A stretch of 64,000 bases of DNA from an uncultured Verrucomicrobiae bacterium. GTDB lineage: Bacteria > Verrucomicrobiota > Verrucomicrobiia > Limisphaerales > AAA164-E04. The notes beneath the pieces are model-generated. The model was given only the letters and a program-made list of their open reading frames with translations, was not told where the DNA came from and made no database searches. The translations under genes and the position numbers were made by a program. This document shows, piece by piece, positions 25,990 through 34,780 of the stretch. Position 1 is the first letter of the stretch. Each line of letters starts with the position of its first letter. The stretch is from the NCBI GenBank assembly GCA_943788245.1, contig CALSPN010000015.1:1-64000 (forward strand). Direction: 5' to 3'.

Positions 25990-26445
25990 AATTAATTGTC
26001 TAGTCTTAGCATGACATTTCCTGAGACTGAAAATTTTATATTCAATAGTATTTAGGTGATTTGATTTCCCTGGACAATATTTTTGTCTTTCAGAGACGAA
26101 ATTACTAGAAGTCTAAAATAAATCGAAGTCCATTGATTCATATTCTTTTTAAAATTCTCTAGACCGATTCGTAGTTTTCCTTCGCACTGCTTTCTGTTGA
26201 TATTGGGTTGACAATATTCCGTGATATCTTCAACAGATTCCAACAAAAAGCGATTTTTTCGCATTTGTCAGCAAATGCTCAATTTATTAATTGAGCCAAG
26301 AATACCCATCAGGCAAGTGAACCTGTTTCACCAGCATGTTAACTTTTTTTCATGACAATGGTTGACTAGTCAGCTGTTGATTGAAACCGCAATGCAGAAT
26401 TGTGGAACAGCCATTTGGTTGCTGATATGTGATAATTGATATTCC
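25990..26445. other. AT-rich region, no confident gene
   Basis: 456 bp of low-GC sequence between the methyltransferase relic and repeat copy 2. A 70-residue minus-strand ORF (26052-26264) has no domain or signal sequence and I do not accept it as a gene. Confidence 0.45.
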
Positions 26446-26512
26446 GTTGATCGTTTGTGCGATGCAGTCAAGTGAAGACTCCATTTGAAACTCAACCGGT
26501 TCACGGAACGGT
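26446..26512. repeat. 67-bp direct repeat, copy 2
   Basis: Same orientation as 24987-25053, with three substitutions in 67 bp. It ends 30 bp before the stop codon of the minus-strand SASA esterase. The two copies bracket 1.39 kb of AT-rich DNA. Confidence 0.85.
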
Positions 26513-26542
26513 CAGCAACGCTTTGCCGATGACATCAAATCT

Positions 26543-29092
26543 TCAAGAGCCCTGTTCATCCAACATTTTCATGGCCGCCTCGAGAACTGCCGGGGAAAGC
26601 TTGGCCTCTTCCATCCAAATACTGACATGCCCGTTGGGAGGCACTTGCTTTCCTCGAAAATCAGGATGAGGACCGTGGTAGCGGGTCACATTCCTGAAGT
26701 GGGTGTAGCGTAGAAAATTGATCACTGCGAGAGTCACTTCTCCTCCTTTGAACTCCGGTAAGATGTCGGCATACAGATAACTGCCGCGGATTCCGGTGTA
26801 GCGATAAAAACCACCGGACACTTCCGTCAATGGCTTACCATTCACATAGATCGCGAAGCCTTCGCCCGAACGATCACACCCAGCCCCACCAAGAATAAGG
26901 CGATAGGCATGCCCTTCTTTGAGCGCGGGAATCTCAAAGGTCTGCCGCATGAGGAGCACTTCTTTTTCCCAAAAAGTATGAGGTATCTCACTGCAACCAC
27001 AATGAGTGCCATTACACCTCGGTCGACGACGATCCAGTTTGTCGCCCATCCTGCCAAAAGGGGCCTGACCGGTTTCCCAATGCGCTTTGGCCGGATCAAA
27101 TTCGGGTGCAAACCAGCGTTCCATTCCTTCTGGAAAGGTAATCTTGCGGTAGCGATCACTCACCTCGAGCTCCTGTTTCTCGGGCGGATCAAAACTAAAA
27201 TACGACCAGCTCGCGTTGCGCATGTTCGGACCGAAAGGTTTCCAGGCGAAATCCGGAACTCCCGCGATAGCGTAATATTCAATCAGGGTGTCGAGATCAC
27301 TCCGAATATCCGCAGGCATTCTCTGCGGCCTCTCACCGGTGACAATCCCCTTGAGCGAAGCACGGCTGTTGGGAGCAAAAGCACTGTCAATGAATCCAGG
27401 CACCATTGCTTCCATGATGATCGGCTTGAGAGCCTGCCCCATCTCCAGGTAATAAGCGGAAGCGTAGTGAGGACCTCGCTTGTTATAATTGCCAGTGACG
27501 GCATCCGAATAAATTTTTTCAACATCCGTATGCCGCTTGGGGCGGTCAGCTGAAGTCAACTTTTCAGCCTGCCCTCCCTGCAAACTGACCATGGCACGAC
27601 CGAGCGCGTCACCAGTGAGAACATAGGTTTCAGCATTATGATTGTAGTGATAGCCCGTGTTTGTGGGGGATTCTCCCCGTGAGCGCCAGAACGAGCGGGT
27701 ATCCACTGTGGCCACAGTCCCCTCGAACTCAGGGTATCGCTCGGAATCACTTACTGCCATTTGAGCTTCCCAGGTCATCAAGTGCCCGGGGTCCATTGCC
27801 ATTCCACCAAAACCGACTGTAGCCACTACCACCGGCATCTTTGGTGTTTTGAATTCGTCGCGAAGGTCCTTGATCAGATGAGCAAGGTGTGTCTCATAAA
27901 TTTCCTTCGCAACATCCTTGTCCTTATGTCCCTGAAACCAGACAAAGCCAGCGATCTCGTAACCCTGCCCCTTGTAATCCGTTACGATGTTATCAATGTT
28001 CGCAAGTGTTTTATGAACGCCTTCAACCATCAGATCATATTCCAAACCACAATACTCATTCGCCTTTTCTTCCTCCGTCTTGCCACTGGAAGGAGGACGG
28101 AAATCAAAGTTCAGGGATCGATTCCCCATGGATGATTCGATGAGTAAAACCGGTTCCTCGTGATACGTGCCCATGACATAGCCAAACGGCACCTCGGGAC
28201 CGATGAATCTGCCGTTCGAAGTCGGTGTCAGGGGTCCTCCGTTTCCACCCTCATCTTTGGAGACTCGCGTTTCCCAGTAGGTCACATCCTGACGCACTGT
28301 CCATTCCCCTTTCTCATCAGCAAACCAAATATACTTGCCCTTCCGTATGAGCGAAGCGAGATCGCCCCTCCCTTTAAGATCGATTTGCTTGAGCCATAAA
28401 GCGGTCGAACCGCTTTTCAGGTACGTGATGGAAATGGGATAGCGCTTTCCCTGCTCCAGTAAAACGGGCGTCAAGAACGCTTCCTTGCCGATTTCCCTGC
28501 GATAAACTTCCCTTCCCCCGAGGGAAACGATGGCGTAAGTACTGTTCTCAAACCCCGGGTGAATTTCATGCATACCGCCCATGGGCACTTCAATGAAGGC
28601 CTTAGCAACCGCAGTATGGGGGCCCTCAAGCGAAGGCAGTCGGCCATCCACGGTTCCCAGAGCAATGATTGCCTCCTTCACTGGCTCCATGGAGTCATAG
28701 TCGGCACCTTCCCTGTAGGCACCGGAGTAAACCATAACACTGGCTCCAGAAGGGGCTCCCTTCTCAGCCGAGAGGTACACTCCGTGCTTCAGCAAAGCTG
28801 ATGGCCCAACCGGCATGCGACCAACCTTGATATTCGGATCCGCCGAAAGGAAGATGCTCGGATAAACGGGACGTGAGTCTTTCAGATAACCAAAACCAAC
28901 CATGTTGGACTGACCCGCAAGGATGTAGACCTTGACCTTGCCATCGGACACTGGGGATGCATCGGATCGAGGCAAGATTGCGGGCACCTCGGCGGCCATG
29001 ATGGTGGCACATTCGAGAGTAACACCAAGCATCAACGTCCCCATCAAGTGGTTCATTTTCATGGTGAATAATTTTTTGCACGTCATTGCCAT
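26543..29092 (-). CDS. Large secreted sialate O-acetylesterase-like (SASA domain) protein
   Basis: 849 residues. The SASA/DUF303 core has the nucleophile motif 'VYILAGQSNMVG' (Ser near residue 62), 'GFVWFQGHKDKD' and 'GYHYNHNAETYVLTGDALG', where the catalytic His usually lies. Between the first and second motifs is an insert of about 200 residues resembling a PA14-like or beta-sandwich module ('GMHEIHPGFENSTYAIVSLGG', 'GSTALWLKQIDLKG'). A C-terminal domain (about 640-849) resembles a carbohydrate-binding beta-sandwich ('LILGGAGCDRSGEGFAIYVNG'). A signal peptide fits best if translation starts at 29062 (MKMNHLMGTLML...), and the longer start at 29092 adds ten residues. The family removes acetyl groups from sugars. 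The substrate is unknown. It has no close operon partner. Confidence 0.88.
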   Translation of the reverse strand: MAMTCKKLFTMKMNHLMGTLMLGVTLECATIMAAEVPAILPRSDASPVSDGKVKVYILAGQSNMVGFGYLKDSRPVYPSIFLSADPNIKVGRMPVGPSALLKHGVYLSAEKGAPSGASVMVYSGAYREGADYDSMEPVKEAIIALGTVDGRLPSLEGPHTAVAKAFIEVPMGGMHEIHPGFENSTYAIVSLGGREVYRREIGKEAFLTPVLLEQGKRYPISITYLKSGSTALWLKQIDLKGRGDLASLIRKGKYIWFADEKGEWTVRQDVTYWETRVSKDEGGNGGPLTPTSNGRFIGPEVPFGYVMGTYHEEPVLLIESSMGNRSLNFDFRPPSSGKTEEEKANEYCGLEYDLMVEGVHKTLANIDNIVTDYKGQGYEIAGFVWFQGHKDKDVAKEIYETHLAHLIKDLRDEFKTPKMPVVVATVGFGGMAMDPGHLMTWEAQMAVSDSERYPEFEGTVATVDTRSFWRSRGESPTNTGYHYNHNAETYVLTGDALGRAMVSLQGGQAEKLTSADRPKRHTDVEKIYSDAVTGNYNKRGPHYASAYYLEMGQALKPIIMEAMVPGFIDSAFAPNSRASLKGIVTGERPQRMPADIRSDLDTLIEYYAIAGVPDFAWKPFGPNMRNASWSYFSFDPPEKQELEVSDRYRKITFPEGMERWFAPEFDPAKAHWETGQAPFGRMGDKLDRRRPRCNGTHCGCSEIPHTFWEKEVLLMRQTFEIPALKEGHAYRLILGGAGCDRSGEGFAIYVNGKPLTEVSGGFYRYTGIRGSYLYADILPEFKGGEVTLAVINFLRYTHFRNVTRYHGPHPDFRGKQVPPNGHVSIWMEEAKLSPAVLEAAMKMLDEQGS

Positions 29093-29240
29093 GAAATACT
29101 AGACGCAGAGGGTGCTTGTTTCAACAACGGTGAAAGAAGGCGACCCACTCTGCAAAATTCAACGTGGATAAGAAAAAATCCACCTGAGCCGAATCCAAGT
29201 CAGTGGGGCCGATTGAAAAATATCTTACTGCCTCGCGTGG

Positions 29241-30107
29241 TCAATACCCATCACAAATGGAAGCAGCCTGAAAGAGCTTTTTTTGATCATGATCCAGTCC
29301 CTTCAAGAAATTTTGACTCACTAACAGGGGAAACCTGCCCTCCAGTCGATTATAGTTACAGCGATCTTCAAACCAACTGCGGCTCAGTGTCATATAAAGC
29401 AGTGGCCGATCAGAATCAGTCAAATTGGGAGTACCGCAGTGATACGTTCTAAAATCCCACATGAGACAGTCACCTGCTTTTGCCTTGGGCAAAACCGCGT
29501 GCTCATAGCTTAGGTTCTCGTCATCGTCAGGCACGTTAGACGCATTGCGGTGGCTGCCTGGCCAGATGGCTGTGGTTCCTGTCTTCTCATTCAAATCTAC
29601 CAAGGGAATCGTCAGCGTGATCGCATAAGAAGGCAGGAAAGATCCAAAATCATGCATTTCTCGAAACAGTTTGCTGTGGTCAACGTGTAAATGTTGACGC
29701 TGACTCCCGGATGATGCCGATACAATACCAAAACTTTGGATGATCATTCCCTTTTTCAGAATGGATCTCAAAACAGGAAATAAAAGAGGCGACTGGTGCA
29801 AATCTGGGTGGTCAAAAGGAGGTTTTTTTATCACCGTATACATGCTTCGATCCTTGTCCCCCACATCAAGACAAACCTTGGGATGATCCTTCTCATTCAA
29901 ACCCACGTATTCTTTCAAGTAAGCAGATCGAAGGTCCTCCAGTAGTTGACATTCAAAGACCCCTTGCAACCAGAGCATGCCTGAATTTCGAAATTCTTTG
30001 GAGATATCTGATAATCTGGGTTGATCTTGTTCATCATCAAATTGCGTAACATCACGAAGGTCGAATTTACTGCTGAGAGTTTCTTCTCCTGACACCAATT
30101 TGCTCAT
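29241..30107 (-). CDS. Phytanoyl-CoA dioxygenase (PhyH) family protein
   Basis: 288 residues from the ATG at 30107. A GTG at 30158 would add 17 residues without family support. An Fe(II)/2-oxoglutarate oxygenase is indicated by the facial triad: 'RQHLHVDHSKLF' (H-x-D) and 'DFRTYHCGTPN' (distal His), with the 2-oxoglutarate-binding Arg in 'DRPLLYMTLSRSWF'. 'TIPLVDLNEKTGTTAIWPGSHR' is the typical PhyH strand-turn. No signal peptide, so it is probably cytoplasmic. PhyH enzymes hydroxylate very different small molecules, and nothing nearby identifies the substrate. It is divergent from the PhoD-like gene. Confidence 0.87.
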   Translation of the reverse strand: MSKLVSGEETLSSKFDLRDVTQFDDEQDQPRLSDISKEFRNSGMLWLQGVFECQLLEDLRSAYLKEYVGLNEKDHPKVCLDVGDKDRSMYTVIKKPPFDHPDLHQSPLLFPVLRSILKKGMIIQSFGIVSASSGSQRQHLHVDHSKLFREMHDFGSFLPSYAITLTIPLVDLNEKTGTTAIWPGSHRNASNVPDDDENLSYEHAVLPKAKAGDCLMWDFRTYHCGTPNLTDSDRPLLYMTLSRSWFEDRCNYNRLEGRFPLLVSQNFLKGLDHDQKKLFQAASICDGY

Positions 30108-30258
30108 GAGGAAAACGTTACCAGATCTCAGATGTTTCTTGAAGTTAATTGCGACCACTGACTTGGAAAAGACACGTATCCCTTATCACCCAATTACAGA
30201 AATTGCTGTTATTTAATGGTTCATTTGTATATTTTTTAAAGGGTTCTCCCTGTGTAAA

Positions 30259-32214
30259 ATGAAAGTCAGCCGACGCAACGCAATTAAAAAAACGGCAGCG
30301 GGCTTAACAAGCCTGATGATAGCTCCTCAATTCTTGAGAGCAGCTGAAGCTGTTAAGCCTTTTGGTGAAGACTATGCCAATCTCGAAACCCTCACTACAG
30401 GTGAATGGTGGAAACGCCCTGGCAACCTCACGACCCCTCTTAAAAATGGCCGCAAGGCAGCCCCTCCTAATCTGAATATCCCAAGGAATCAGGTAGTGGT
30501 ATTCGCACTCTATACCCAGCAAAATGCGGTCCTGAAGCTGACGGCACAATTATTCCCCTTGAAACCGGGGGAACCACGCCAAGTGCGACTGGAGCTTAAA
30601 TTCCCCGAAGAGGACTGGAAAGAGGTTGCTCAGGCAGAAGTGCTTTATCCGGGTTGGGATGCTCATTTCAGGATTGAAGAATGGGACGATTCTGTGGACG
30701 TCAAATATCGGGTTCGGCACGGTAAGGGAGCCAAATTCGAAGGCTTGATACGCAAGGACCCCAGAAACAAAGAAGAAATTGTCGTCGCAAATCTTTCATG
30801 CAATTCAAGTCGCACTACGGGACCCCGCAAGGAGATCGTGGACAATCTCCGCAAATTGAACCCTGATCTACTCTTCTTTGGAGGAGATCAGACTTACCGT
30901 CATACCGAACATACCGCAGGTTGGATCGAATTTGGATTGCAATACCGCGATATCATTAAGGATCGACCAACGGTTGCCATCCCGGATGATCATGATGTTG
31001 GACACCCAAACGTGTGGGGAGAAAATGGAAAACATTCAAGTATACCTGGCAATGCCGATGGCGGATATAAGTTTCCGGTGGATTATGTAAATCTGGTACA
31101 ACGCCAACAGACATGGAGTCTGCCAGATCCCGTTGACCCTGACCCGGTCAATCGTAATATCGGAGTCTACTTCACCCGGTTGACCGTAGGAAAAGTAGAC
31201 TTTGCAATCCTGGAAGACCGTAAGTTCAAAACGGGACCTGCGGGCAAAATCCCGCAAATGGGACCACGACCGGACCACATCAACGATCCCAGCTATGATC
31301 CTCGTAAGATTGATCTGGAAGGATTGGAATTACTCGGCCCCAGACAGGAAAAATTTCTGGAAGAATGGACGCAAGACTGGACTGATTCGGACATGAAGTG
31401 CGTTCTTTCGCAGACCGCCTTCTGTGGTGCAGTCCATATGCATGGTAGCAGGAACGGTCGGCTTCTTGCAGACCTTGATTGCAATGGGTGGCCTCAAACA
31501 CCCAGCCGTCGCGCACTCTCATTGATCCGTAAAGCAAGGGCAGTGCATTTGTGCGGAGATCAGCACCTTGCAGTCGTTGTAAAGCACGGTATCGACCAGC
31601 ATGGAGATGGTCCCTTTGGGTTTACTGGCCCCGCATTGGTCAACACTATATACGGACGTTGGTGGCATCCTGAAGATGAAAAACCGGGCCCCAACCCTGT
31701 TCCTGAGAGTCCACTGCCTTGGACTGGTGAATTTAAAGACGGGTTGGGCAACAAGATATCCATGGTAGCTTATGCAAATCCAGAAAACATCAAAGACGAG
31801 AAGAAGCGGGCCGATGGATTCGGCATTGCGCGCTTCAAAAAGAAAACGCGCGAGGTAGTTTTTGAATGTTGGCCCAGATTCAGTGACGTAGGCGATGGGA
31901 ATAAAGCCCAATTTCCGGGTTGGCCGGTGACCATTCAACAAGAGGCCAATGATGGTCGAAAAGCAGTCGCGTATTTACCCGAGTATCGCTTTCGTGATGG
32001 CAGGGATCGTGTCGTCCAGATCATCGAAGAAAATACGGGTGAAGTTATTTACACGACTCGATCACACAAAGGAAGCATCAGACCAAAGGTCTTTTCCAAC
32101 AGCAAACACACAGTCAAATTTGGAAATAATCTACCAGACGAAATCACACTGACTCAGGTTCAACCTTTACCGATCGACGGTTCATTTAAAGATACCGATT
32201 TTGTTAAAATCTGA
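30259..32214 (+). CDS. PhoD-like alkaline phosphatase/phosphodiesterase
   Basis: 651 residues. The N-terminus 'MKVSRRNAIKKTAAGLTSLMIAPQFLRAAEA' resembles a Tat signal (twin Arg followed by a hydrophobic stretch). Metal-site motifs of the PhoD fold are visible: 'VANLSCNSSR', 'PDLLFFGGDQTYRHTE', 'VAIPDDHDVGHPNVWGE', and 'AVHLCGDQHLAVVVKHG'. A beta-rich N-terminal part (residues 35-170) precedes the metallophosphatase core. PhoD enzymes release phosphate from diesters at the cell surface with Ca and Fe, and Tat export fits metal loading in the cytoplasm. Its neighbours do not point to a phosphate regulon, and I saw no obvious Pho box. The 346 bp downstream hold no gene. Confidence 0.9.
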   Translation: MKVSRRNAIKKTAAGLTSLMIAPQFLRAAEAVKPFGEDYANLETLTTGEWWKRPGNLTTPLKNGRKAAPPNLNIPRNQVVVFALYTQQNAVLKLTAQLFPLKPGEPRQVRLELKFPEEDWKEVAQAEVLYPGWDAHFRIEEWDDSVDVKYRVRHGKGAKFEGLIRKDPRNKEEIVVANLSCNSSRTTGPRKEIVDNLRKLNPDLLFFGGDQTYRHTEHTAGWIEFGLQYRDIIKDRPTVAIPDDHDVGHPNVWGENGKHSSIPGNADGGYKFPVDYVNLVQRQQTWSLPDPVDPDPVNRNIGVYFTRLTVGKVDFAILEDRKFKTGPAGKIPQMGPRPDHINDPSYDPRKIDLEGLELLGPRQEKFLEEWTQDWTDSDMKCVLSQTAFCGAVHMHGSRNGRLLADLDCNGWPQTPSRRALSLIRKARAVHLCGDQHLAVVVKHGIDQHGDGPFGFTGPALVNTIYGRWWHPEDEKPGPNPVPESPLPWTGEFKDGLGNKISMVAYANPENIKDEKKRADGFGIARFKKKTREVVFECWPRFSDVGDGNKAQFPGWPVTIQQEANDGRKAVAYLPEYRFRDGRDRVVQIIEENTGEVIYTTRSHKGSIRPKVFSNSKHTVKFGNNLPDEITLTQVQPLPIDGSFKDTDFVKI

Positions 32215-32560
32215 AACCGCCCCAAAGTGTGAGGAAATGTTATTGCACCCTGTGGCATTGATTAAATTGTAGCAAAGCGATGAAAGCCCCCATGAGAACT
32301 CATCAAACAGTGAATACTGTTGCGTGAGCCTCCCCCCGTAGACTGACTGGTGGTTTTTAATCACTTTGACTTTATTTGTTCACATTGCAGTTGGGCGGAC
32401 CTTATCCAATAGATTGCAAAACATGAACGCCAACGATCCCACGCACCCATAAGAATCCTATCACCTTTGTATCAAGGAATTTAAAAATATCACCTATCAT
32501 CTTTCATAAGCCACTATTTTAAATGGCATCTCTCATGCTTTGACCGTGACAGGCGGCAAT
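32215..32560. promoter_or_regulatory. Leader region of the glucosylglycerate operon, no gene seen
   Basis: 346 AT-rich bp before the first gene of the three-gene operon. 'AGGCGG' at 32550-32555 lies 5 bases before the ATG at 32561 and decides that start over the TTG at 32540. The operon promoter must lie here, but I do not call boxes. Confidence 0.4.
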
Positions 32561-33463
32561 ATGATCAGGAGATTAATTTCACAGCAGCGAGTCGATGCAG
32601 CACCTGAAAACTTTGAGCGTGAGAGGTGGATTGTAGTGTCTGATCTGGATGGGTCGCTGCTCGATCATTACTCCTACTCCTCGGAGGATGCAAGACCGGC
32701 GCTTGATCTCTTGAGGCAATTGGACCTGCCACTTATCTTGAATACCAGCAAAACTCTTCGGGAGACATTAGACATTGCTTCGGAAATCGGGATAAGAAGC
32801 CCCCTCATCGTCGAGAATGGCGGGGGTGTTTTTATTCCGAAAAAAAGCGCCAAAGGGAAATACTGGGCTGCAGAAAACGATTTATTACGCAGAAAGGAAT
32901 GGATCCCCGTAGGTACTCGGCGGACTGATATACTGAAAACATTGAAGCATCTCAAATTTGAAAGGGATCTAAAATTCACTTCATTCGATGAGATGACGTT
33001 GCAGGGGTTGGAGATTCATACGGGACTTCAGAAAGCATCATTGCATGCTGCTCTGGACAGAGAATTCTCCGAGCCATTGCTCTGGAAAGACTCTCCAACA
33101 AATCTGGATTGGCTGAGCTCCAAATTGGAGAAAGCAGGGTTGCAAATAGTCAAAGGTGGCCGCTTTCACATGGTCTCAGGCAAGCACAACAAAGGCACTA
33201 GCCTTGACTGGATGCGGAGTTTCTTCAAAACCAGCGTGAGTAGTCACGTAAAAATCATTGCGCTTGGTGACGGCATGAATGACCTTCCAATGCTTGAGGC
33301 CGCGGACATCGCAATATGCATTCGGTCTCATGCAAATCCCACTTTGAAATCAAATCGAAAGACAATCATTACGAGTAACAAGACCGGGGTCCAAGGCTGG
33401 AACGAATCCGTACTCAGTCACCTCAGGAACTTACAGGCAGACCCATCCCTTGCCACTCACTAA
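32561..33463 (+). CDS. Mannosyl/glucosyl-3-phosphoglycerate phosphatase (HAD family, MPGP type)
   Basis: 300 residues. HAD motif I 'VVSDLDGSLLDHY' near residue 27, motif II in 'LILNTSKTLRET', 'PLIVENGGGVFIP', and motif IV 'ALGDGMNDLPMLEAADIAI' place it in the Cof-like MPGP/YedP group. These enzymes dephosphorylate mannosyl- or glucosyl-3-phosphoglycerate to the free glycerate glycoside, a compatible solute. The next genes are a phosphoglycerate glycosyltransferase (37 bp away) and a GH13_18 phosphorylase, which supports this role over a generic HAD sugar phosphatase. Whether glucose or mannose is used cannot be read directly. The phosphorylase suggests glucose. The start at 32561 is chosen for its ribosome-binding site. 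Confidence 0.88.
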   Translation: MIRRLISQQRVDAAPENFERERWIVVSDLDGSLLDHYSYSSEDARPALDLLRQLDLPLILNTSKTLRETLDIASEIGIRSPLIVENGGGVFIPKKSAKGKYWAAENDLLRRKEWIPVGTRRTDILKTLKHLKFERDLKFTSFDEMTLQGLEIHTGLQKASLHAALDREFSEPLLWKDSPTNLDWLSSKLEKAGLQIVKGGRFHMVSGKHNKGTSLDWMRSFFKTSVSSHVKIIALGDGMNDLPMLEAADIAICIRSHANPTLKSNRKTIITSNKTGVQGWNESVLSHLRNLQADPSLATH

Positions 33464-33500
33464 AATTTGAAACTTACTAAAAAATTTTCAATTAATTAAA

Positions 33501-34763
33501 ATGACAGACTTTTACCAAAACGGAACAATCACAACACTGCACCACCTGAGGAATCGCGGTCTGGATGACTTAGAAAAAGAATTAATCGAATTCTCCAAGG
33601 AACGTCCTATGACTCTGGTTCTTCCATGCCTGTATTCTGAATTGGAGAGAGAGGCCCTGAAAAATATTTTAGGGGAGCTCGGAAAGGTTCCATACTTATC
33701 CCAGATAGTGATCGGTTTGGACCGGGCAAATGAATCGGAATATCGAAAGGCTCTGAAATACTTTTCCGTTCTCCCTCAGAACCATGCGGTATTGTGGAAT
33801 GATGGCCCAAGACTGAAAGAGATCGACTCAAAACTGAAAAAAGATTCTCTGGCCCCTCCTGAGCCGGGAAAAGGCTGTAACGTCTGGTATTGCATGGGCT
33901 ATTTGACTGCATCTGATGATCAGTCATCCATCGCTTTGCATGACTGCGATATCACTACCTATGATCGATCCATGCTAGCTCGCCTGCTCTACCCAGTCGC
34001 ACATCCATCCTTTAATTTCAGATTCTGCAAAGGATATTATGCTCGCTATGCCGATGGAAAAATGAATGGGAGAGTGGCTCGACTCCTGGTGACCCCACTG
34101 ATAAAGGCGTTGATGAGAGTCGTAGGCAACCATGATCATTTGGTGTATCTAGATAGTTTCAGATATCCCCTTGCAGGTGAATTTTCACTGAGAACAGACG
34201 CCATACGCGACATGCGTATTCCTAATGATTGGGGACTTGAAGTAGGTATACTCTCTGAGATGAAGCGTAACTATTCGGTGAATCGCATTTGCCAAGCGGA
34301 ACTAGCCGATGTTTACGACCACAAGCATCAAGATTTATCGCCAGAGGATGTCAATAAAGGTCTTTCAAAAATGTCTATGGACATCTGCAAGGCACTCTAC
34401 CGCAAACTAGCCACAAACGGGGTTGTCTTTTCGACGGAACTCTTCCGCACTATCAAAGCCACTTACTACCGGACGGCATTGGACTTTGTAGAGGCCTTTG
34501 CCAAAGACGCGAAAATCAATGGACTTGAACTGGACACGCACAAGGAGGAGGCAACAGTTGAACTCTTTGCGGAGAACTTGATGAAGGCTGGACAATATTT
34601 CCTCGATCATTCGATGGATACTCCCTTTATCCCTTCCTGGAACCGAGTACTGAGTGCCATGCCGAACATCAACCATGAGCTAGCCGAAGCTGTGCATCAG
34701 GATATGAAATCATTTGGTTATCCCTCTTCTCAAAAAAAGCATACTCAATTACAAGTGGCTTAG
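33501..34763 (+). CDS. Glucosyl-3-phosphoglycerate synthase-like glycosyltransferase (GT81/GT2 fold)
   Basis: 420 residues, cytoplasmic. A Rossmann-like GT-A nucleotide-binding region begins 'MTLVLPCLYSELEREALKNIL' and continues 'LSQIVIGLDRANESEY'. The metal-binding motif is 'SIALHDCDITTYDR' (D-x-D). 'RFCKGYYARYADG' and 'AGEFSLRTDAIRDMRIPNDWGLEVG' are acceptor-side elements shared with GpgS-type enzymes. The predicted reaction is transfer of glucose (or mannose) from a nucleotide sugar to 3-phosphoglycerate, giving the substrate of the upstream phosphatase. It sits second in a three-gene operon, 37 bp after the phosphatase and 17 bp before the phosphorylase. A sugar-donor assignment needs biochemistry. 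The family assignment is from motif order and context. Confidence 0.83.
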   Translation: MTDFYQNGTITTLHHLRNRGLDDLEKELIEFSKERPMTLVLPCLYSELEREALKNILGELGKVPYLSQIVIGLDRANESEYRKALKYFSVLPQNHAVLWNDGPRLKEIDSKLKKDSLAPPEPGKGCNVWYCMGYLTASDDQSSIALHDCDITTYDRSMLARLLYPVAHPSFNFRFCKGYYARYADGKMNGRVARLLVTPLIKALMRVVGNHDHLVYLDSFRYPLAGEFSLRTDAIRDMRIPNDWGLEVGILSEMKRNYSVNRICQAELADVYDHKHQDLSPEDVNKGLSKMSMDICKALYRKLATNGVVFSTELFRTIKATYYRTALDFVEAFAKDAKINGLELDTHKEEATVELFAENLMKAGQYFLDHSMDTPFIPSWNRVLSAMPNINHELAEAVHQDMKSFGYPSSQKKHTQLQVA

Positions 34764-34780
34764 TTGATGTCATAAAGCTC

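Noticed and set aside
26052-26264. 70-residue minus-strand ORF in the AT-rich segment
   Set aside because: No signal peptide, domain or neighbour support. AT-rich DNA with a chance open frame.
25054-26445. Integron cassette or CRISPR array between the 67-bp repeats
   Set aside because: Only two repeat copies exist, there is no attC-like core pair, no integrase and no spacer periodicity.
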